This document shows, piece after piece, positions 36,382 through 44,505 of a stretch of DNA of 64,000 nucleotides. Below the pieces are notes generated by a model. The model did no database searches. It was given only the letters and a program-made list of their open reading frames with translations, and was not told where the DNA came from. The DNA comes from Modicisalibacter sp049808615 (GTDB lineage Bacteria; Pseudomonadota; Gammaproteobacteria; Pseudomonadales; Halomonadaceae): assembly GCF_049808615.1 (NCBI RefSeq), contig NZ_JBNCAN010000011.1, positions 62,001 to 126,000 of the forward strand, read 5' to 3'. Made by a program: the position numbers and the translations under genes. The first letter of the stretch is position 1. Every line of letters begins with the position of its first letter.

Positions 36382-37311
36382 TTATCCTCGTCCGTCGCTG
36401 TCATTGGCCGCGGGCAGCTCGAAACCGGACAGGCGCTGATACACCTTGATCACCGCCGAGTCGTCCTCACGACCAAGACCCGCCCCGCTGGCGGCGGTGA
36501 ACTGCTGCAGGGCGCTTGCCGCCACCGGCATCGAAAAGGTCAATTCACGCCCGGTCTGATGCACGATATTCAGATCCTTGACGAAGATATCCACCGCCGA
36601 CAGCGGCGTGTAATCCCCCTTGAGGATATGCGGCACGCGGTTCTCGAACATCCAGGAGTTGCCCGCCGAGTGGGTGATCACGTTGTACAGCGTCTCCGGG
36701 TCGATCCCCATGCGAATACCCAGCGCCATGGCTTCGGCGGCGGCGGCAATGTGCACGCCGGCCAGGTGCTGATTGACCAGCTTGACGCTGGAACCGGCGC
36801 CCGGCTCGGCGCCTAGCCGGTAGACCGTGGCGGCCATGGCGTCCAATGCCGCCTGCCCCTTGGCATAGGCCGCTTCACACCCCGAAGACATGACCGACAA
36901 CTCCCCCGAACGGGCCTTGGCGGCACCGCCGCTGATCGGCGCATCGAGCAGGAGCAGGTTTGCAGCGGAAAGACGTTTGCCCAACGCCTTGGCGTAGCTA
37001 GGCGGGATAGTGGCGCATTGAATGATCAGGCTGTTCGGCGCCAACGTGTGGGCCAGCCCATCGTCTCCGAACAGCACGGATTCGACCTGATCGGCGTTGA
37101 CCACCACCACCAGCACCACGTCGCATTCGTCCGCCAGTTCCGCAGGGCTCGCCACGCTGCGTCCGCCGCTTGCCATGAAGGCTTCGCGAGCCATGGCTGA
37201 AACATCGCAGCCAATCACTTCAAGCCCAGCCTCGAGCATGGCAGTCGCCGTGCCGAGCCCCATGGCACCGAGGCCGACAACACCGACGGATGAGGTGTGA
37301 TGATTAGACAC
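36382..37311 (-). CDS. ltnD: L-threonate dehydrogenase
   Basis: A 309-residue beta-hydroxyacid dehydrogenase with VGVVGLGAMGLGTATAMLEAG (NAD motif) and DAPISGGAAKARSGELSVMSSG, plus the catalytic Lys in GSSVKLVNQHLAGVHIA (near residue 174). LtnD oxidises L-threonate to 2-oxo-tetronate. It is the first gene after the divergent LacI regulator and starts the operon ltnD-otnK-otnC-denD. The assignment rests on family plus context. Confidence 0.88.
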   Translation of the reverse strand: MSNHHTSSVGVVGLGAMGLGTATAMLEAGLEVIGCDVSAMAREAFMASGGRSVASPAELADECDVVLVVVVNADQVESVLFGDDGLAHTLAPNSLIIQCATIPPSYAKALGKRLSAANLLLLDAPISGGAAKARSGELSVMSSGCEAAYAKGQAALDAMAATVYRLGAEPGAGSSVKLVNQHLAGVHIAAAAEAMALGIRMGIDPETLYNVITHSAGNSWMFENRVPHILKGDYTPLSAVDIFVKDLNIVHQTGRELTFSMPVAASALQQFTAASGAGLGREDDSAVIKVYQRLSGFELPAANDSDGRG

Positions 37312-37396
37312 TCGCTGGCTCCTCGTGGCGATAAAGCGCTTGTACTCTTGTATTTCCAGGGATGTCCCTAGCGAACAGGAATATCATGGCCATCAA

Positions 37397-37412
37397 ATGT
37401 TAGCGCTAACAT
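37397..37412. promoter_or_regulatory. Palindromic LacI-type operator
   Basis: ATGTTAGCGCTAACAT is a perfect 16-base palindrome with the central CG typical of LacI/GalR operators. It lies 85 bp upstream of ltnD and 55 bp upstream of the divergent LacI-type gene, so it can control both directions. No second copy was seen near the TRAP or aldehyde dehydrogenase genes. Confidence 0.85.
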
Positions 37413-37467
37413 AATAGATAGATTAGTCTTCAGTTCAGAGCAAGCGGGCGAGTGAAAAACGTGACCA

Positions 37468-38496
37468 ATGTCTAACGGAAAAGCTCGGCGACAGCGAAAG
37501 AGCGTCATGCAGCCCACCCTGACCGATGTCGCCCGGGAAGCCGGGGTGTCGGCGATCACGGTATCGCGGGTGCTCAACTCTCCCGATGCCGTGCGCCCCC
37601 GAACCCGCATCAAGGTCGAAAACGCCATCGACAAGCTGGGATATGTGCGCAACATGCTGGCGGGTAGCCTGGCGTCTGCCAGTTCCCGGGTGATCGCGGC
37701 GATCGTGCCATCGCTGTCGAATGTCGTGTTCATCGAGGTGATCAACGGTCTGCAGACCGAATTCGAGCGCCATGGCTATCAGATCCTGCTAGGCAACACC
37801 GATTACGACCTCGAACGGGAGTGTCAGCTAGTCAGGACTTTCCTGGGCTGGTCGCCCTCCGCGCTGATCATCACCGGGCTGCGCCATAGCGACGCTTGCC
37901 AGCGCCTCCTGCAACAATGGGAGGGTCCCATCGCGGAAATCATGGAATTGGGCGATGCCATCGGCCTCAATGTGGGGCTCGATCATATCGAGGCGGGGCG
38001 CTGCATGGCGCGCCATCTGCTGGAGAAAGAACATCGCCGCATCGTCTATGTCGCGGCGCAGATCGAACGGGACTATCGGGCCGGTTTGCGTTATGAGGGG
38101 CATCGGGAAGTACTGCAGGCGGCCGGCCTCGAGGCACCACTACTCGACATGAACCAGTTGGGTCAGTTTGAAACCGGCGCCCGAGCCCTCGACCAGATAC
38201 TGGCTCAGCACCCCGGCGCCAGTGCAATCCACTTTGCCAACGACGATTTAGCCAGCGGCGCCCTGCTACATGCCAATCGTCAAGGCATTCGCGTGCCTCA
38301 GGATATCGCCATCGCCGGCTTCAATGGCCTGCCAATCGGCCAGCACGTCACCCCCCGACTGACCACCATCGTCTCGCCTCGAGAAGCCATTGGACGGATG
38401 GCGGCCCGGGAGATCATTGTGCGCCTCGAGGGCGAACACGCGCCCCACTCGAGTCACGACGTCGGCTTTATCCTGAGAGCCGGGGAAAGCACCTGA
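37468..38496 (+). CDS. LacI family transcriptional regulator of the tetronate cluster
   Basis: A 342-residue LacI/GalR protein with the DNA-binding helix-turn-helix TLTDVAREAGVSAITVSRVLN and hinge helix LAGSLASASS. The periplasmic-binding-like core (VIAAIVPSLSNVVFIEVINGLQ) is in place and HFANDDLASGALLHANRQGIRVPQDIAIAGFNG lies near the end. It is read divergently from ltnD with a perfect operator between them, so it is probably the local repressor, with an acid sugar or its oxo form as effector. Another ATG at 37507 is possible as the start. Confidence 0.9.
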   Translation: MSNGKARRQRKSVMQPTLTDVAREAGVSAITVSRVLNSPDAVRPRTRIKVENAIDKLGYVRNMLAGSLASASSRVIAAIVPSLSNVVFIEVINGLQTEFERHGYQILLGNTDYDLERECQLVRTFLGWSPSALIITGLRHSDACQRLLQQWEGPIAEIMELGDAIGLNVGLDHIEAGRCMARHLLEKEHRRIVYVAAQIERDYRAGLRYEGHREVLQAAGLEAPLLDMNQLGQFETGARALDQILAQHPGASAIHFANDDLASGALLHANRQGIRVPQDIAIAGFNGLPIGQHVTPRLTTIVSPREAIGRMAAREIIVRLEGEHAPHSSHDVGFILRAGEST

Positions 38497-38524
38497 CGAT
38501 CGCCAAGCCCTCTCCCGACGGGCC

Positions 38525-39282
38525 TCACTCCCCGAAGTATTTCTCGTGCAGTTCGTCGAAGGTGCCGTCCTCCTTGACCTTTTCCATCGCCGCGTTGAAG
38601 GACTCGACAAGCGCCTTGTCGCGCTTGCGGAAGGCCGCGCCCACACCGGGTCCGTAGATCGACTCGGGGCCGGTCACCAATTCACCGACGCGCGTGAATT
38701 GATCGTTACCGAAGAGTGTTTCCTGGGCCAGGGGAAAAGCGGTGAATACCAGATCCAGGCGCTGGGCCTGCATGTCGTTGACCACGGCGCCGGAATCCCC
38801 ATAGCGGCGGACCTCGGCCTTGGGGTAGAACTGAGTGACGTACTCATCCTGAATGGTGCCCTGCTGTACGCCGATGGTCGCCCCTTCGAGATCGCCCTCC
38901 TCCGGGTCGAAGTCGCCATCGCCTGGGCGACCCATACCGAAGGCACCTGGAAGTAGGGCTCGGAGAACAGCACCTGCCGGGACCGATCCTCGGTGATGTT
39001 CATCGACGAGGCGATGAAGTCGTACTTGCGCGCCTGCAGGCCGGGAATGATGCCATCCCAGGCCTGCTCGACCCACCGGCATTCGCGCTGCATCTGCTCG
39101 CAGGCGGCTTCGATGAGTTCCACCTCGAAGCCGGTGATGGTGCCGTCGGGCAGCTTGTATTGATACGGTTCGTAAGGAATGTCCACGCCGATTCGAAGCG
39201 TGTCCTGCTGCGCCTGGGCGTTTGCACCAAGCAGCATGGTCGCGGCCACTACGCCGGCTATTATCGTCTTGTTCATCCTCAT
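38525..39282 (-). pseudogene. Amino-acid/opine-type binding protein, frameshifted copy
   Basis: This copy matches the intact gene at 40812-41567 over its whole length, and the middle is almost identical. One C is missing at about 38920 (CATCGCC against CATCCGCC), which moves the N-terminal frame (signal peptide, then GVDIPYEPYQYKLPDGTITGFEVEL) out of register with the C-terminal frame (EGATIGVQQGTIQDEY onward). The protein is the PBP2 type that binds lysine, ornithine, arginine or opines for ABC import. No permease or ATPase genes are near. The break could also be a sequence error. Confidence 0.88.
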
Positions 39283-39700
39283 TGTGACTCTGGCGCCGCG
39301 CGCCCTGACCTGCACCTAGGGGGCTGAAGGGCCAAGAAACCTTCGTGCGCCTGAGCGGCGCCCGGGAACTGCTCGGCGGCATCATGACCCTCACCGACGA
39401 CCCCATACTACCGAAGATAGCGGCCAGGAATTGCCAGGGATCGCTCACTAGTGAAGTGGTGCGATGATGGCCCGAACAAGTCTCTCGGTGATGAGGCTAG
39501 GCATCGAGAGGCCTTACCTCATGATTCCTGCAAGCTGAATAAACCAGAGAACACAAGGGCTCTGCGCAAGTTGCTTGAATAAAGGTCACAAAAGATGGCT
39601 TTTTTATATTGCTTCCTGTGATGGCTAATACATATACTCAGACAAGAAATACTCGTAATACTTTTTTACTACCAAAAACTTCATTAAATAGGAGCAAGTA
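39283..39700. other. Intergenic region, 418 bp
   Basis: No gene was recognised. The left part (39310-39450) has coding-like base use on the plus strand (frame reading ETFVRLSGARELLGGIMTLT) but no family match and no start; it may be a decayed gene end. The right part (39540-39700) is much richer in A+T, like the RTX pair it leads into, and should hold that pair's promoter. A ribosome binding site (AGGAG) is at 39691-39695. Confidence 0.4.
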
Positions 39701-40342
39701 ATGGGGTCTTTTACTGGCACTCAATTCGACGACATTATCGATATACGCAATGAACCGCTACAAGGGCCTGAAACAGGTCACAAAGTGAACGCTTTAGCTG
39801 GCTACGATACCGTTTATGGTAGCCCATACAGAGACAATATCTGGGGGGGTGGGCATGACGATGAACTTTATGGTTTTGGTAACGACGACTTCCTGAATGG
39901 AGAAGGAGGAAGCGACACCTTAGTAGGGGGAGCCGGAGACGATTTCTTAGTAGGCGGCATCGAAAGTATTCGTAGTGACACACTGGCCGGCGGCAAGGGC
40001 GACGATCGTCTCTCGGGTAATGAAGGAGATGACTTTTACGTTTACTTTCTCGGTGACGGAATTGATACGATCAATGACGAGCTAAGCCCTACGGGAGCAT
40101 CTGGTTATGGAGGCGGCAACGATACCATTTACTTTCCCGATTTCAACCTCGCGGATATTGCCTATAAGCGAGCGGGCAACTCAGATGACTTGTGGTTATC
40201 TACGCTAGCGGATCTAGATGATGGGCGTCTTGATGCCGGCGTCGTCATCGAAGACTTCTATACCGGCAATGAAGGAACCACAGTAGAAGTCCTTCTAACC
40301 GGCGACAATTACAGCATCGACCTTACCAGCCTCTTGGTATGA
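39701..40342 (+). CDS. Small RTX-repeat calcium-binding protein
   Basis: A 213-residue acidic protein with no N-terminal signal. Residues 50-120 hold glycine-rich nonapeptide repeats of the RTX type (GGGHDDELYG, GNDDFLNGEGG, SDTLVGGAGDDFLVGG, then GGKGDDRLSGNEGDDFYVY). They form a calcium-binding beta roll, and such proteins leave the cell through type I systems with a C-terminal signal; the end DNYSIDLTSLLV is of that style. No type I secretion genes are in the window. G+C is lower than in neighbouring genes. It is followed 15 bp later by an unknown gene and both lie between two copies of a binding-protein gene. Confidence 0.8.
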   Translation: MGSFTGTQFDDIIDIRNEPLQGPETGHKVNALAGYDTVYGSPYRDNIWGGGHDDELYGFGNDDFLNGEGGSDTLVGGAGDDFLVGGIESIRSDTLAGGKGDDRLSGNEGDDFYVYFLGDGIDTINDELSPTGASGYGGGNDTIYFPDFNLADIAYKRAGNSDDLWLSTLADLDDGRLDAGVVIEDFYTGNEGTTVEVLLTGDNYSIDLTSLLV

Positions 40343-40357
40343 TACAAGGAAAACGAC

Positions 40358-40726
40358 ATGAGCACGATAAACACGAGTTACTCGCAATCTCCACACCCCC
40401 AGGCCACGCGTATCCATCATTCAGAAAGAATCGGCACATTCGATCCTGGTAATGCAAAAAAGGTCGAACCATCTTTCAAACTTCATCTCGATTCACTGAG
40501 AAATCCTGATCTCAATAAAGTTGCGGACAACAGCGACGAAAAAATATATTCACAAATCGAGAAGAATGGGAAAATCGTTGCCACGATTTACGATGGTGGC
40601 ATTGCCAAGCTCTCGGGCGCCTACGGTCATCTCTCCCTGGATAGCACCAGCGCCAATCTTGCGGAGCGCCGAACGCAACAGATTGCCGACCTGATTGGTG
40701 GAACCATACATTTCGATCGTGACTGA
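40358..40726 (+). CDS. Unknown protein paired with the RTX gene
   Basis: A 122-residue soluble protein with no recognised family, signal peptide or membrane segment. The N-terminal third is Ser/His/Pro-rich (SQSPHPQATRIHHSERIG) and the rest is compact, with IEKNGKIVATIYDGGIAKLSGAYGHL in the middle. It starts 15 bp after the RTX gene with the site AAGGA, so the two are probably one transcript, closed by a strong hairpin at 40735-40759. Possible roles are a partner or immunity-type protein, but that is only context. Confidence 0.6.
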   Translation: MSTINTSYSQSPHPQATRIHHSERIGTFDPGNAKKVEPSFKLHLDSLRNPDLNKVADNSDEKIYSQIEKNGKIVATIYDGGIAKLSGAYGHLSLDSTSANLAERRTQQIADLIGGTIHFDRD

Positions 40727-40734
40727 AAGCGCAC

Positions 40735-40759
40735 AGGTGGGCATCACTGATGCCCACCT
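40735..40759 (+). terminator. Strong hairpin after the RTX pair
   Basis: AGGTGGGCATCA (40735-40746) pairs perfectly with TGATGCCCACCT (40748-40759), giving a 12-base stem. It lies right after the stop of the 122-residue gene and before the end of the convergent binding-protein gene, so it could end transcription from both sides. There is no long T-run. Confidence 0.65.
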
Positions 40760-40811
40760 TCAAGCCATCCTTACTCCAATACTGCAGGCATCCGAAATTC
40801 GCTAAGCGAAT

Positions 40812-41567
40812 TCACTCCCCGAAGTACTTCTCCTGCAGCTCGTCAAAGGTGCCATCTTCCTTGACCTTTTCCATCGCGGCGTTGAAGGATTCCACCAGTT
40901 CCTTGTCGCGCTTGCGGAAGGCCGCGCCCACGCCGGGGCCGTAGATCGACTCGGGGCCGGTAACCAGTTCGCCGACGCGGGTGAATTGATCGTTGCCAAA
41001 AAGTGTTTCCTGGGCCAGCGGAAAGGCGGTGAACACCAGGTCCAGGCGCTGGGCCTGCATGTCGTTGACCACGGCGCCGGAATCCCCATAGCGGCGGACC
41101 TCGGCCTTGGGGTAGAACTGAGTGACGTACTCATCCTGAATGGTGCCCTGCTGTACGCCGATGGTCGCCCCTTCGAGATCGCCCTCCTCCGGGTCGAAGT
41201 CGCCATCCGCCTGGGCGACCCATACCGAAGGCACCTGGAAGTAGGGCTCGGAGAACAGCACCTGCCGGGACCGATCCTCGGTGATGTTCATCGACGAGGC
41301 GATGAAATCGTACTTGCGTGCCTGCAGACCGGGGATGATGCCATCCCAGGCCTGCTCGACCCACCGGCATTCGCGCTGCATCTGCTCGCAGGCGGCTTCG
41401 ACGAGCTCCACCTCGAAGCCGGTGATGGTGCCGTCGGGCAGCTTGTATTGATACGGCTCGTAAGGAATGTCCACGCCGATTCGAAGCGTGTCCTGCTGCG
41501 CCTGGGCGTTTGCACCAAGCAGCATGGTCGCGGCCACGACGCCGGCTATTATCGTCTTGTTCATCAT
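40812..41567 (-). CDS. Amino-acid/opine-type binding protein (intact copy)
   Basis: A 251-residue periplasmic binding protein (PBP2 family). It has a signal peptide (VVAATMLLGANAQAQ), GVDIPYEPYQYKLPDGTITGFEVELVEAAC, SMNITEDRSRQVLFSEPYF and EGATIGVQQGTIQDEYV. It binds an amino acid or opine for ABC import. The frameshifted twin is at 38525-39282. It is followed 66 bp later by the FAD dehydrogenase subunits, which probably oxidise what it imports. Its own permease genes are not in the window. Confidence 0.9.
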   Translation of the reverse strand: MMNKTIIAGVVAATMLLGANAQAQQDTLRIGVDIPYEPYQYKLPDGTITGFEVELVEAACEQMQRECRWVEQAWDGIIPGLQARKYDFIASSMNITEDRSRQVLFSEPYFQVPSVWVAQADGDFDPEEGDLEGATIGVQQGTIQDEYVTQFYPKAEVRRYGDSGAVVNDMQAQRLDLVFTAFPLAQETLFGNDQFTRVGELVTGPESIYGPGVGAAFRKRDKELVESFNAAMEKVKEDGTFDELQEKYFGE

Positions 41568-41633
41568 CATTACCTCACTTGTTGTTGTGACACTCAAAGC
41601 CCCGGGCGAGAGCCATTGCGAATACGCCCGAAG

Positions 41634-43022
41634 TTATTCTTTCGTTGCCAGTTCCCCGAGAGTGATCGAGTGAACCGGCGGGCGAATGTGGTAGTAGCCC
41701 ACGGCATCCGGCGTCCAGTCGAGACGCCGGGCCAGCAGCCGGGTGACGCTCTCGCCGCACTGGCGCCCCTGGCAGGGGCCCATGCCGCAGCGGGTGAATG
41801 CCTTGAGCTGATTGGGGCCCGCGCCGCCCTGGGCGATGGCCAGGTCGAGTTCGCCGCGGCTGACGCTCTCGCAGCGGCACACCAGCGTGTCTTCCGGCTG
41901 GTCATCGAGCCACGCTTCGGGCAGGCGGAACATCCTTTCGAGCAAACTGCGCGCCTCGAGATCACGACGACGTGCCTTGAGTAGCGCGTGCCGTTCTCGC
42001 TGCCATTCCGGGTCGGCTTGCCCGATCTTATCCAACACAGCCAGCGCAGCCAGTTGGCCTTCTCGCTCGGCGTTGATGGCGCCGCCGATACCACCGCCAT
42101 CACCGGCGACCCAGACATTGGCCTTAGCCGCCAGATTGTCGTCACGGCGAGGCACGAAGGATTGCTGGCTACCGTGCCAGACATGCTCAAGTCCCAGGCT
42201 GCGCGCCAGCTGCGGCTCCGGGGTCACGCCGAAGTGCGTCAGCAGCAACTCGGTCGAGTGGGTTTTCCATTGCCCCCGATGGCGATACCCAATGCTCTCG
42301 ACGGCCTCGCCACCCTTGGCTTCCAGCGCCATAATACCTTGATGAATGGGCACCCCGGCGCGCTTGAGGGCACCGATCATGCGTGCGCCCTTGAGCAGAT
42401 AGCTTCGCGCGAACCAGGCTCGACGAGATTGTTTTACTACGTCGCCATAGCGCGTGGCCGGCGCGGTATCCAGAATCAGGCTAGGCGGGATGCCGGCACG
42501 CAGATACTGCCAGGCCAGCAGGTAGAGCAGCGGTCCGCTACCCGCCAACACGGGTGGTGTAGCAGGTACCAACGCTCCTTGCTTGAGCAGGATTTGCGCG
42601 GCGCCGGCATTCATCACGCCGGGCAACTGCCAGCCGCGAAACGGCCAGCCGCGCTCCATGGCGCCACCGGCAAGAATCAGCTGCCGGGCCTGCCAATGCT
42701 GGGTCTGCCCCTTTTCCAGCACGCCCAGGCTGGTGCCCGAGGCGTCGTTGTCCGCCCACCACACGCGAGTGCCGGGGCGATAATCGATGTCGGCGTGGGT
42801 AAATGCCTCGATCAGCTCACGGCCGCGGGCATAATCCTTGCCCATCACGGCCTCGCTTACCTGGGGAGCGCTGAGCTGGCGGTAGATCTGTCCACCCGGG
42901 GTGGCGTTCATATCGAACACCGTCGGGCGATGCCCTGCTTTTGTAAGACGCACCGCCGCCGCCATGCCTGCGGGGCCGGCGCCGATGATAGCAATATCGG
43001 TAGCGCGCGCATCAGGCATCAT
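41634..43022 (-). CDS. Opine/amino-acid dehydrogenase, FAD subunit with 2Fe-2S C-terminus
   Basis: A 462-residue subunit of the OoxA/HcnB type. The N-terminus has the FAD motif DIAIIGAGPAGMAAAVRLTKAG, a second dinucleotide motif is near VLAGSGPLLYLLAWQ, and the C-terminus has a BFD-like Cys cluster: CRCESVSRGELDLAI and CGMGPCQGRQCG. These enzymes oxidise opines, D-hydroxyproline or similar amino acids together with the small 2Fe-2S and the second FAD subunit encoded next to it. The start at 43022 overlaps the 2Fe-2S gene by 11 bp. Confidence 0.87.
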   Translation of the reverse strand: MMPDARATDIAIIGAGPAGMAAAVRLTKAGHRPTVFDMNATPGGQIYRQLSAPQVSEAVMGKDYARGRELIEAFTHADIDYRPGTRVWWADNDASGTSLGVLEKGQTQHWQARQLILAGGAMERGWPFRGWQLPGVMNAGAAQILLKQGALVPATPPVLAGSGPLLYLLAWQYLRAGIPPSLILDTAPATRYGDVVKQSRRAWFARSYLLKGARMIGALKRAGVPIHQGIMALEAKGGEAVESIGYRHRGQWKTHSTELLLTHFGVTPEPQLARSLGLEHVWHGSQQSFVPRRDDNLAAKANVWVAGDGGGIGGAINAEREGQLAALAVLDKIGQADPEWQRERHALLKARRRDLEARSLLERMFRLPEAWLDDQPEDTLVCRCESVSRGELDLAIAQGGAGPNQLKAFTRCGMGPCQGRQCGESVTRLLARRLDWTPDAVGYYHIRPPVHSITLGELATKE

Positions 43023-43311
43023 GAGCACCGCCTCCCTGGCGTTCGAGTCGCATGCCTTCGGCCACCGGTTCCAGGCAACCCTGGCGATTGGCGCGCCCAT
43101 CGATGGTGATCAGACATTCCTGGCAGACGCCCATCATGCACAGCGGTGCTCGGAGGCTGCCATCCACATGGCGGCGATAGCCTTGCCAGCCGCGCAGCTG
43201 CAAGACGGCGGCGGCCACCGTCAGCGTGTCGGGCACCTGGTGCGGCGTGCCATCCAGCCAGATCTGCACGTGACGCACCGGCGTGCTTGACGCGTCAAGT
43301 CGCTGGAACAT
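43012..43311 (-). CDS. 2Fe-2S subunit of the opine/amino-acid dehydrogenase
   Basis: A 99-residue ferredoxin-like subunit with the Cys cluster in LRAPLCMMGVCQECLITIDG (C-x4-C-x2-C) and a fourth Cys in RQGCLEPV. It is the HcnA/OoxC-type small subunit that passes electrons between the two FAD subunits. The start at 43311 (MFQRL) overlaps the upstream subunit gene by 17 bp and follows GGGGGCG; a longer frame to 43371 is possible but would overlap much more. Confidence 0.85.
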   Translation of the reverse strand: MFQRLDASSTPVRHVQIWLDGTPHQVPDTLTVAAAVLQLRGWQGYRRHVDGSLRAPLCMMGVCQECLITIDGRANRQGCLEPVAEGMRLERQGGGAHDA

Positions 43312-44413
43312 GAAAGCGCGCCCCCGAGAATTGCGGAAAGGATTGAGCGACCCGGTCATCGCGGATCGCATCGCTTAAGCCCCCAGCATGAAACGCCGCC
43401 AGGGTAATGCCGCTGTGGCAGTTGATGTTGTAGGCACCGGGATGGGTGGTGGAGGCCTCGTAGAGCGGATTGCCGTCCGGGGTCATCACCCGCAGCGCCC
43501 CCCAGCTGCGCACCAGACGCGCCTCGGCAAGATCCGGATAGATACGCACCGCCTTGACGGCCAGGGACTGCATCATGGCCAGGGTCACGCCCTTGTCGAG
43601 CCCTGCATCCTCGTGGGTATCGCCGATCAGGTAGCCGCCACTGGCGGTCTGGCGAATCTGCGGCGTAGGCAGTCGCGCCCCGGGTGGGCGCCGTTCGGTG
43701 ACCAGCACCTGGCCGCGCACCGGATGCACCGCATCGGACAGCCCCAGCATGGGCGCGAGCGTCCGCGCACCCAGGCCCGCCGCGAGGATCACCCGGTCGG
43801 CCTCGAAATGGCCTCGAGGTGTAGTGGCACGAAAGCCGCTGGCGGTTGCCTCGAGTCGTTCGACGGGGCTGGCGGGGTGCGTGTCGACGCCCAGCGAATG
43901 GCTGGCGGCGTACAAGGCACGCAGCAGATAGAGCGGATTGCACTGGCCATCGTGGGGCGACCAGGTGCCGCCATGCACGGCCTCGCCCAATCCAGGCAAA
44001 TAAGGCATTAGTGCCTCGCGATCGAGATATTCCCAGCGAAATTCCTGGGTCAGAAAGGAGGAAGCGTTCTGAAGTGTGGTGTATTCCTGCTGGCGGGAGT
44101 GGGCTTCCTCGGCATCGAGGCACAGATCGACCCCGCCGCGCTGCTCGTATTCGAGATCGATACCGGTGCGCTCGGTCAGTTCCCTGGCGAAGTCGGCCCA
44201 GGCCTTGGCCGCCTCGAGGCTCAACTCGGCGTAGCGCGGCATGCCCAGGCCCTTCCCTTGCACCCAGACCAGACCGGCATTGCCCCGGGAGGCGCGCAGC
44301 GCATCGTCGCTTTCGTCGAGCACAGTCACGCTCAGGCCGGCACGCGCCAGCCCATAGGCCACCGCCATGCCCACCACGCCACCGCCGACGATCAGAAAGT
44401 CGCGCTGCGTCAT
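43295..44413 (-). CDS. Opine/amino-acid dehydrogenase, DAO-type FAD subunit
   Basis: A 372-residue FAD protein of the D-amino-acid oxidase family. It has the FAD motif FLIVGGGVVGMAVAYGLARAG, a middle region GHFEADRVILAAGLGARTLAPMLG and a C-terminal SWGALRVMTPDGNPLYE and NINCHSGITLAAFHAGGLSD. It matches OoxB/HcnC-like subunits that oxidise the C-N bond of opines, hydroxyproline or glycine derivatives. It is the first gene of the three-subunit set and is divergent from the LysR gene. Confidence 0.88.
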   Translation of the reverse strand: MTQRDFLIVGGGVVGMAVAYGLARAGLSVTVLDESDDALRASRGNAGLVWVQGKGLGMPRYAELSLEAAKAWADFARELTERTGIDLEYEQRGGVDLCLDAEEAHSRQQEYTTLQNASSFLTQEFRWEYLDREALMPYLPGLGEAVHGGTWSPHDGQCNPLYLLRALYAASHSLGVDTHPASPVERLEATASGFRATTPRGHFEADRVILAAGLGARTLAPMLGLSDAVHPVRGQVLVTERRPPGARLPTPQIRQTASGGYLIGDTHEDAGLDKGVTLAMMQSLAVKAVRIYPDLAEARLVRSWGALRVMTPDGNPLYEASTTHPGAYNINCHSGITLAAFHAGGLSDAIRDDRVAQSFPQFSGARFHVPAT

Positions 44414-44459
44414 TAGACGCTCCCATCAAAGACCATGACTCGACGATATGACAGCCAGA

Positions 44460-44496
44460 CTATACGATCCAATATCAATAATTGGTCAGCCTATAG
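44460..44496. promoter_or_regulatory. Inverted repeat, likely LysR binding site
   Basis: The intergenic space between the DAO subunit and the LysR gene holds CCAAT-ATCAATA-ATTGG (44469-44485), extended by CTATA (44460-44464) and CTATAG (44491-44496) on the outer sides. A T-N11-A-like inverted repeat in a divergent promoter is what LysR-type regulators bind. The AT-rich segment also probably contains both promoters. Confidence 0.6.
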
Positions 44497-44505
44497 CGTA
44501 TTGTT

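Noticed and set aside
35334..36449. Open frame of 371 codons on the plus strand
   Set aside because: Antisense to otnK, a normal shadow of G+C-rich coding sequence.
39310..39450. Coding-like stretch on the plus strand before the RTX gene
   Set aside because: No start codon in context and no family match. It was only mentioned as part of the gap.
43356..44429. Open frame of 357 codons overlapping the DAO-type subunit on the same strand
   Set aside because: Arg/Gly-rich composition of a shifted frame; the real frame has FAD motifs.
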